Below are positions 60,241 through 64,000 of a stretch of 64,000 nt of DNA, piece after piece. Origin of the DNA: Pseudomonadaceae bacterium SI-3 (GTDB taxonomy: Bacteria > Pseudomonadota > Gammaproteobacteria > Pseudomonadales > Pseudomonadaceae); contig CP026511.1 of assembly GCA_004010935.1 (NCBI GenBank), positions 4,526,001-4,590,000 on the forward strand. The letters run 5' to 3'. Every line of letters begins with the position of its first letter. The stretch's first letter is position 1. The notes under the pieces are model-generated. The model worked only from the letters and a program-made list of their open reading frames with translations, searched no databases and was not told the DNA's origin. A program made the position numbers and the translations under genes.

Positions 60241-62025
60241 ATGTCCGTGTTGAATTCGCCCACCCAGGACCGCTTCCTCGACCTCAATGATCTGCTACGA
60301 GATCTGGTCGCCCAAGGACGGTTACTGCAGGAAACTGCTGAGCAATGCATGACCCTGCGGCGCAGTTCGGCGAACAGCCAGCAGCACCCCCTGGAGTTCC
60401 TCGGCGCGCAGCAGTTGGACGACCTGGCGCGTCCCGGCAAGAAACTCGATCTGGAAAGCCTCACCGTCTGGCTCGCCGAACAGGCCGGGCAGCCGTACCT
60501 GCGCATCGACCCGTTGAAGATCAACGTCGCGGCGGTCACCCCACTGATGTCCTATGCCTTCGCCCAGCGGCACAAGATCCTCGCGGTGGCGGTCGACAGC
60601 TCGGCGGTGACCATCGCCAGCAGCCAACCCTTCGTAAAGAGTTGGGAAGCCAACCTCACCCATGTGCTCCAGCGGCCCATCAAGCGTGTGGTGGCCAACC
60701 CCGTCGACCTGCAGCGCTTCACCGTCGAGTTCTATCGGCTGGCCAAATCGGTCAGCGGCGCCACCGCGACCGACCAGAAGATCAGCGGCACCGGCAACTT
60801 CGAGCAGCTGCTCAACCTCGGCGCCAGCGATCAGGAGCCGGATGCCAACGACGCGCACGTGGTGAACATTGTCGACTGGCTGTTCCAGTACGCCTTCGAC
60901 CAGCGTGCCAGCGACATCCACATCGAACCGCGGCGCGAACAGGGCACAGTGCGCTTTCGCATCGACGGCGTCCTGCATAACGTCTACCAATTCCCGCCGC
61001 AGGTAGCGATGGCAGTGGTCAGCCGTCTCAAATCGCTAGGGCGAATGAATGTCGCCGAGAAGCGCAAACCGCAGGACGGGCGAGTCAAGACCAAGACGCC
61101 GGATGGCGGTGAGGTCGAGTTGCGCCTCTCCACCCTACCGACGGCGTTTGGCGAAAAGATGGTGATGCGGATCTTCGATCCGGAAGTGCTGCTCAAGGGC
61201 TTTGATCAGCTGGGCTTTTCCGCCGAAGATCTGCGCCGCTGGCAGAGCATGACCGGCCAACCCAACGGCATCATTCTCGTCACCGGCCCTACCGGCTCGG
61301 GCAAGACCACCACGCTGTACACCACCCTCAAGCAGCTGGCGACGCCCGAGGTCAACGTCTGCACCATTGAAGACCCAATCGAGATGATCGAGGGCGCCTT
61401 CAACCAGATGCAGGTGCAGCACAACATCGACCTGACCTTCGCCAGCGGCGTGCGCGCGCTAATGCGTCAGGACCCGGATATCATCATGGTCGGCGAGATT
61501 CGCGACCTGGAAACGGCGGAAATGGCGATCCAGGCGGCACTCACCGGCCACTTGGTGCTCTCGACGCTGCATACCAACGACGCGCCAAGCGCCATCACAC
61601 GCTTGTTGGAGCTTGGCGTTCCGCATTACCTGCTCCGCGCAACACTGCTCGGGGTGATGGCCCAGCGTCTCGTGCGCACACTTTGTCCACACTGCAAGAC
61701 GCCCATAAAGCTCGACGCCGATGACTGGCAGGCCCTGACCAAACCCTGGAATGCCCCACTGCCGGGCAACGCCCATCAGGCGGTGGGCTGCATCGAATGC
61801 CGCGACACCGGCTATCGCGGCCGCGCCGGGGTCTACGAGATCATGCTGCTCAACGACGCGATCAAACCACTGATCACCGCCGACACCGATCTCATCGCCC
61901 TGCGCCGTCAAGCCTTCAAGGACGGCATGCATAGCCTGCGCCTGTCCGGCGCGCAGAAAATCGCGGCAGGTTTGACCACATTGGAAGAAGTGCTCCGGGT
62001 CACGCCGCAGAGCGAGCAGAAGTAG
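60241..62025 (+). CDS. GspE/PilB-family secretion ATPase
   Basis: 594 residues. N-terminal GspE-type domain, then the ATPase: Walker A GPTGSGKTTTLY at ~346-357, Asp box IEDPIEMIEGAFNQ, Walker B DPDIIMVGEIRDLETAE, and a zinc finger of four Cys (CPHCKTP at ~482, CIECRDTG at ~517). Drives type II secretion or type IV pili. Alone here, no gspD/F/G neighbours; in P. aeruginosa a related ATPase (PA5210) lies in the same place next to the CYTH/CHAD gene. Confidence 0.9.
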   Translation: MSVLNSPTQDRFLDLNDLLRDLVAQGRLLQETAEQCMTLRRSSANSQQHPLEFLGAQQLDDLARPGKKLDLESLTVWLAEQAGQPYLRIDPLKINVAAVTPLMSYAFAQRHKILAVAVDSSAVTIASSQPFVKSWEANLTHVLQRPIKRVVANPVDLQRFTVEFYRLAKSVSGATATDQKISGTGNFEQLLNLGASDQEPDANDAHVVNIVDWLFQYAFDQRASDIHIEPRREQGTVRFRIDGVLHNVYQFPPQVAMAVVSRLKSLGRMNVAEKRKPQDGRVKTKTPDGGEVELRLSTLPTAFGEKMVMRIFDPEVLLKGFDQLGFSAEDLRRWQSMTGQPNGIILVTGPTGSGKTTTLYTTLKQLATPEVNVCTIEDPIEMIEGAFNQMQVQHNIDLTFASGVRALMRQDPDIIMVGEIRDLETAEMAIQAALTGHLVLSTLHTNDAPSAITRLLELGVPHYLLRATLLGVMAQRLVRTLCPHCKTPIKLDADDWQALTKPWNAPLPGNAHQAVGCIECRDTGYRGRAGVYEIMLLNDAIKPLITADTDLIALRRQAFKDGMHSLRLSGAQKIAAGLTTLEEVLRVTPQSEQK

Positions 62026-62041
62026 CTAAAGCCTGGCGTAG

Positions 62042-62067
62042 GGTGGATGTCGCTTTTTAAATCCACC
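62042..62067. repeat. REP-like palindrome after the ATPase gene
   Basis: GGTGGAT (62042-62048) / ATCCACC (62061-62067) with a 12-base centre, preceded by GCGTAG like the other palindromes. A GGTGGAT variant of the GGTGGGC family, 16 bases after the ATPase stop; the T-rich centre could help termination. Confidence 0.6.
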
Positions 62068-62165
62068 TCGCTGCCAGCAAAGACAAGATGGATCGGATCC
62101 GCGCAAACCGTGCAGTGCCGAACCATCGGCGGCCCATCGCCTCAACCGGCCGGAAACAAATCCTT

Positions 62166-62876
62166 CTAGCCGCCAGACTTGGATGCCAGCAGCGTGGCCA
62201 CCTGACTCGGCTCGCAATTGAGGTAGGCAGACGACTGCAGCCATTCCTGATCCGGATACCAGGAAAACATGAACTGCCCGCCCTTCAGGCTATCGACCAC
62301 CATACGCGCTACTTCCGGGCGTACCGCTGGGCAGCCCTGGCTGCGACCGATACGCCCCTGCGTCGCAATCCAGGCCGGATTCACGTAATCGGCCGGATGG
62401 ATAACGATCGCCCGCTCGCGCGCCAAGTCGTTCACTCCGGGCTCGAGCCCGTCCATACGCAGCGAGTAGCCGTGCTTGCCGCTGTAGCTTTCTGCCGTGC
62501 GGAACAGACCGATGCTCGACTGGTGGCTACCTTCGACGTTGGAGAAACGCGTGGCTAGATTTTCACCCGACCCGTTGCCATGCGCGACGAAATCCTTGAG
62601 CAAGAGCCGCCCGCGCTGCAGGTCGAAAATCCACAGCCGGCGCTCTGAAGAAGGCAGCGAAAAATCGATGACGGCCAACCGTTTAGCCGGCGTCGCGCCA
62701 TGGTTCACGGCGCACTGCATGGCCGCGACAGCATGAGTCAACACAACCGGATCGAGGGTCGGAGCCACGCGGGCAAGATCGTCCACCAGCGGCTGATAAG
62801 CAGGTGAGGCGGCCAGCAGCGGCATAGACATGAGCAAGCCGACGGCCAAACAGAGGCGGCGAAGCGAAACCATCAT
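62166..62876 (-). CDS. Murein L,D-transpeptidase catalytic-domain protein (YkuD_2)
   Basis: 236 residues. Signal peptide ~1-22 (LCLAVGLLMSMPLLAAS). The fold core is KRLAVIDFSLPSSERRLWIFDL, with catalytic HPADYVNP and active Cys in RSQGCPAVRPE. The SxGCxAV pattern is the L,D-transpeptidase active site; these proteins cross-link or trim peptidoglycan in the periplasm. GAGG lies 11 bases before the first ATG of the ATGATG pair; a longer start at 62903 is possible. Divergent from another L,D-transpeptidase-type gene (240 bp between start codons). Confidence 0.83.
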   Translation of the reverse strand: MMVSLRRLCLAVGLLMSMPLLAASPAYQPLVDDLARVAPTLDPVVLTHAVAAMQCAVNHGATPAKRLAVIDFSLPSSERRLWIFDLQRGRLLLKDFVAHGNGSGENLATRFSNVEGSHQSSIGLFRTAESYSGKHGYSLRMDGLEPGVNDLARERAIVIHPADYVNPAWIATQGRIGRSQGCPAVRPEVARMVVDSLKGGQFMFSWYPDQEWLQSSAYLNCEPSQVATLLASKSGG

Positions 62877-63116
62877 TTGTACAGTAACCTCGTCGGGCGC
62901 CAATGCCGATCTTCCCTGCCGACCGACGCCTCACTGCTCGCTACCAGGCCCAAACACGAATTGAAGTAGCGAAATTAAATCAGACGGGACCTGCAGTGCT
63001 CCCACGTCGTCTGATACAACAAGTTCTAGTAGCCTGAACGGGCCTTGTTTTTCCAGGCACCGTGGCTTGTTCAGCGGCGGAGTCTAGCAGTCAGCGGGAC
63101 CGCCAGGAGTGAAGCG

Positions 63117-64000
63117 TTGTACAAAAAACATACATCAAGTCTGCTTTTCACATTGCTTCTGACGCCATGGCTGGCGGCGGCGGAACCGATACCTGAGCCC
63201 GCCGGCTCAATTCAGGGTGTCCTGCAGAACCTCCCAAGTGCGTGCGGGCAGCCCCTGGCAGATGTCGATACAACCGCTCTGGAACGGCTTTCTGAGCTCT
63301 ATCGGCGCAAGCAATTCGATATGTTGTGGACCTCCTATGCGCAGATTGACGCGCTGTTGGTGCAGATCGAAGCGCTGGTCGATGATGGACTGGAACCTGC
63401 GGCTTACCATCCCGAAGCCATTCGTCGGGCGATGCTAACCGCCACACGTGATCCGCTGCACCGCGAGTGCAGCGATGTATTAGCCAGCCATGCCTACCTG
63501 TCGGCCCTAGGTCACCTTGCCCAGGGACGCCTGCCCCAGGACCGCATCGAGCCCGTCTGGCACAGCCCCGATGCAGCCGCGACGCCGAAGGCCGAGGCGC
63601 ACCTGATGTCCATCGCCAGCGAAGGACTGGGGCACTTGGAGCACACATTCAATAAGGCGCGTCCGTCGCTGGAGCAGTACAACAACTTGCGCAAGGCCTA
63701 TGCGCGGCTGCGCGATCAACCGGAGCCAGAATGGCAGCCGATTCCCGCCGGCCAGACCTTGCGACCAGGCATGTCAGATCCACGTGTGCCACTGCTACGG
63801 CAGCGTTTAAGCGCAGACGGCTACCTGCTCGCAACGGCCGGTGCTCCGGGCGCCGACGATCGCTACAGCGACCAGCTGGTGGACGCGCTCAAGGCCTTTC
63901 AGCGCCGCCATGCCCTGCAGGACGACGGCATCCTCGGCGCCGACACACTGACCGAACTGAACGCCACGCCAGCCAACCGGCTGAATCAGCTGCGGGTAAA
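63117..64000 (+). CDS. YcbB/LdtD-type L,D-transpeptidase, 3' end beyond window
   Basis: Open frame of 294 codons to the window end. The start is TTG, seven bases after AGGAG; no ATG fits. Signal peptide LYKKHTSSLLFTLLLTPWLAAA. Then the YcbB scaffold (LERLSELYRRKQFDMLWTS, DDGLEPAAYHPEAIR) and a peptidoglycan-binding segment (VDALKAFQRRHALQDDGILG, TLTELN). The catalytic YkuD domain is expected beyond the edge. Enzymes of this type form 3-3 cross-links and act in beta-lactam tolerance. Function inferred from the scaffold and the domain order. Confidence 0.8.
   Translation, partial: MYKKHTSSLLFTLLLTPWLAAAEPIPEPAGSIQGVLQNLPSACGQPLADVDTTALERLSELYRRKQFDMLWTSYAQIDALLVQIEALVDDGLEPAAYHPEAIRRAMLTATRDPLHRECSDVLASHAYLSALGHLAQGRLPQDRIEPVWHSPDAAATPKAEAHLMSIASEGLGHLEHTFNKARPSLEQYNNLRKAYARLRDQPEPEWQPIPAGQTLRPGMSDPRVPLLRQRLSADGYLLATAGAPGADDRYSDQLVDALKAFQRRHALQDDGILGADTLTELNATPANRLNQLRV

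Overview
The window is about 64 kb of high-GC (except one AT-rich island) gammaproteobacterial chromosome. It most resembles a Pseudomonas of the Stutzerimonas (P. stutzeri) / Azotobacter side. The evidence is gene content and order: cysQ-nudE-yrfG, pckA-hslO-hslR-rimB-rimK-amgS/amgR-tex-thioesterase-gshA-argA-argE-pit-DUF47-CYTH/CHAD-GspE-like ATPase follows the order I remember from P. aeruginosa. The DUF2790 protein, AmgRS-type EnvZ/OmpR and GTGGGC..GCCCAC palindromes also fit. Genus is an inference; no 16S or tRNA gene is present. I saw no prophage, insertion sequence, CRISPR array or plasmid function.

Layout. 1-10.6 kb: 3' part of aspartase (aspA), an orphan periplasmic binding protein, an XRE regulator divergent from a Na+/alanine symporter, cytoplasmic asparaginase, a membrane hybrid kinase, and cysQ/nudE divergent from yrfG. 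Nitrogen and amino-acid use (Asp, Ala, Asn) is the common thread of the first part. 10.7-20.4 kb: a soluble PAS hybrid kinase, then a complete soluble NAD+-dependent formate dehydrogenase operon (fdsG-fdsB-fdsA-fdsD-fdhD) with a divergent ModE-like/substrate-binding-domain regulator. 20.5-26.8 kb: a glycine-zipper protein and a minus-strand acyl-CoA-type catabolic cluster (3-hydroxyacyl-CoA dehydrogenase, acyl-CoA dehydrogenase, Fe-alcohol dehydrogenase, thioesterase) with a divergent LysR regulator. 26.8-30.2 kb: a gene-poor stretch with an exported alpha/beta hydrolase and a cspA-type cold-shock gene. 30.2-41.6 kb: histidine phosphatase, ribosome-hibernation-like factor, MFS/Npt-like transporter, Tat-exported aldo/keto reductase, a classical chemoreceptor divergent from a cytoplasmic FIST-domain chemoreceptor, RecQ helicase, DUF2790 protein and a nitroreductase. 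41.8-62 kb: the conserved housekeeping block listed above. 62-64 kb: two L,D-transpeptidase-family genes, the second running off the window end.

Main discovery. The gene-poor stretch at 26.9-30.0 kb holds three minus-strand copies of a roughly 107-nt element. Each folds on paper into consecutive hairpins that present GGA in their loops (AGGAC/AGGAT/AGGAA), closed by a covarying stem, and ends in the same Rho-independent terminator. Each copy has a -10-like box and, 56-63 nt upstream of the inferred start, a conserved TGTAAG half of the GacA upstream activating sequence. This is the architecture of the RsmX/RsmY/RsmZ (CsrB-type) sRNAs that titrate RsmA/CsrA. Three copies in 3.1 kb is an unusual cluster.

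Several start codons are non-ATG and were set by ribosome binding sites: GTG for the 5409-8273 kinase, fdsA, the 51368 thioesterase and argE; TTG for gshA and for the last L,D-transpeptidase. PAO1 comparisons are from memory, not from a search.
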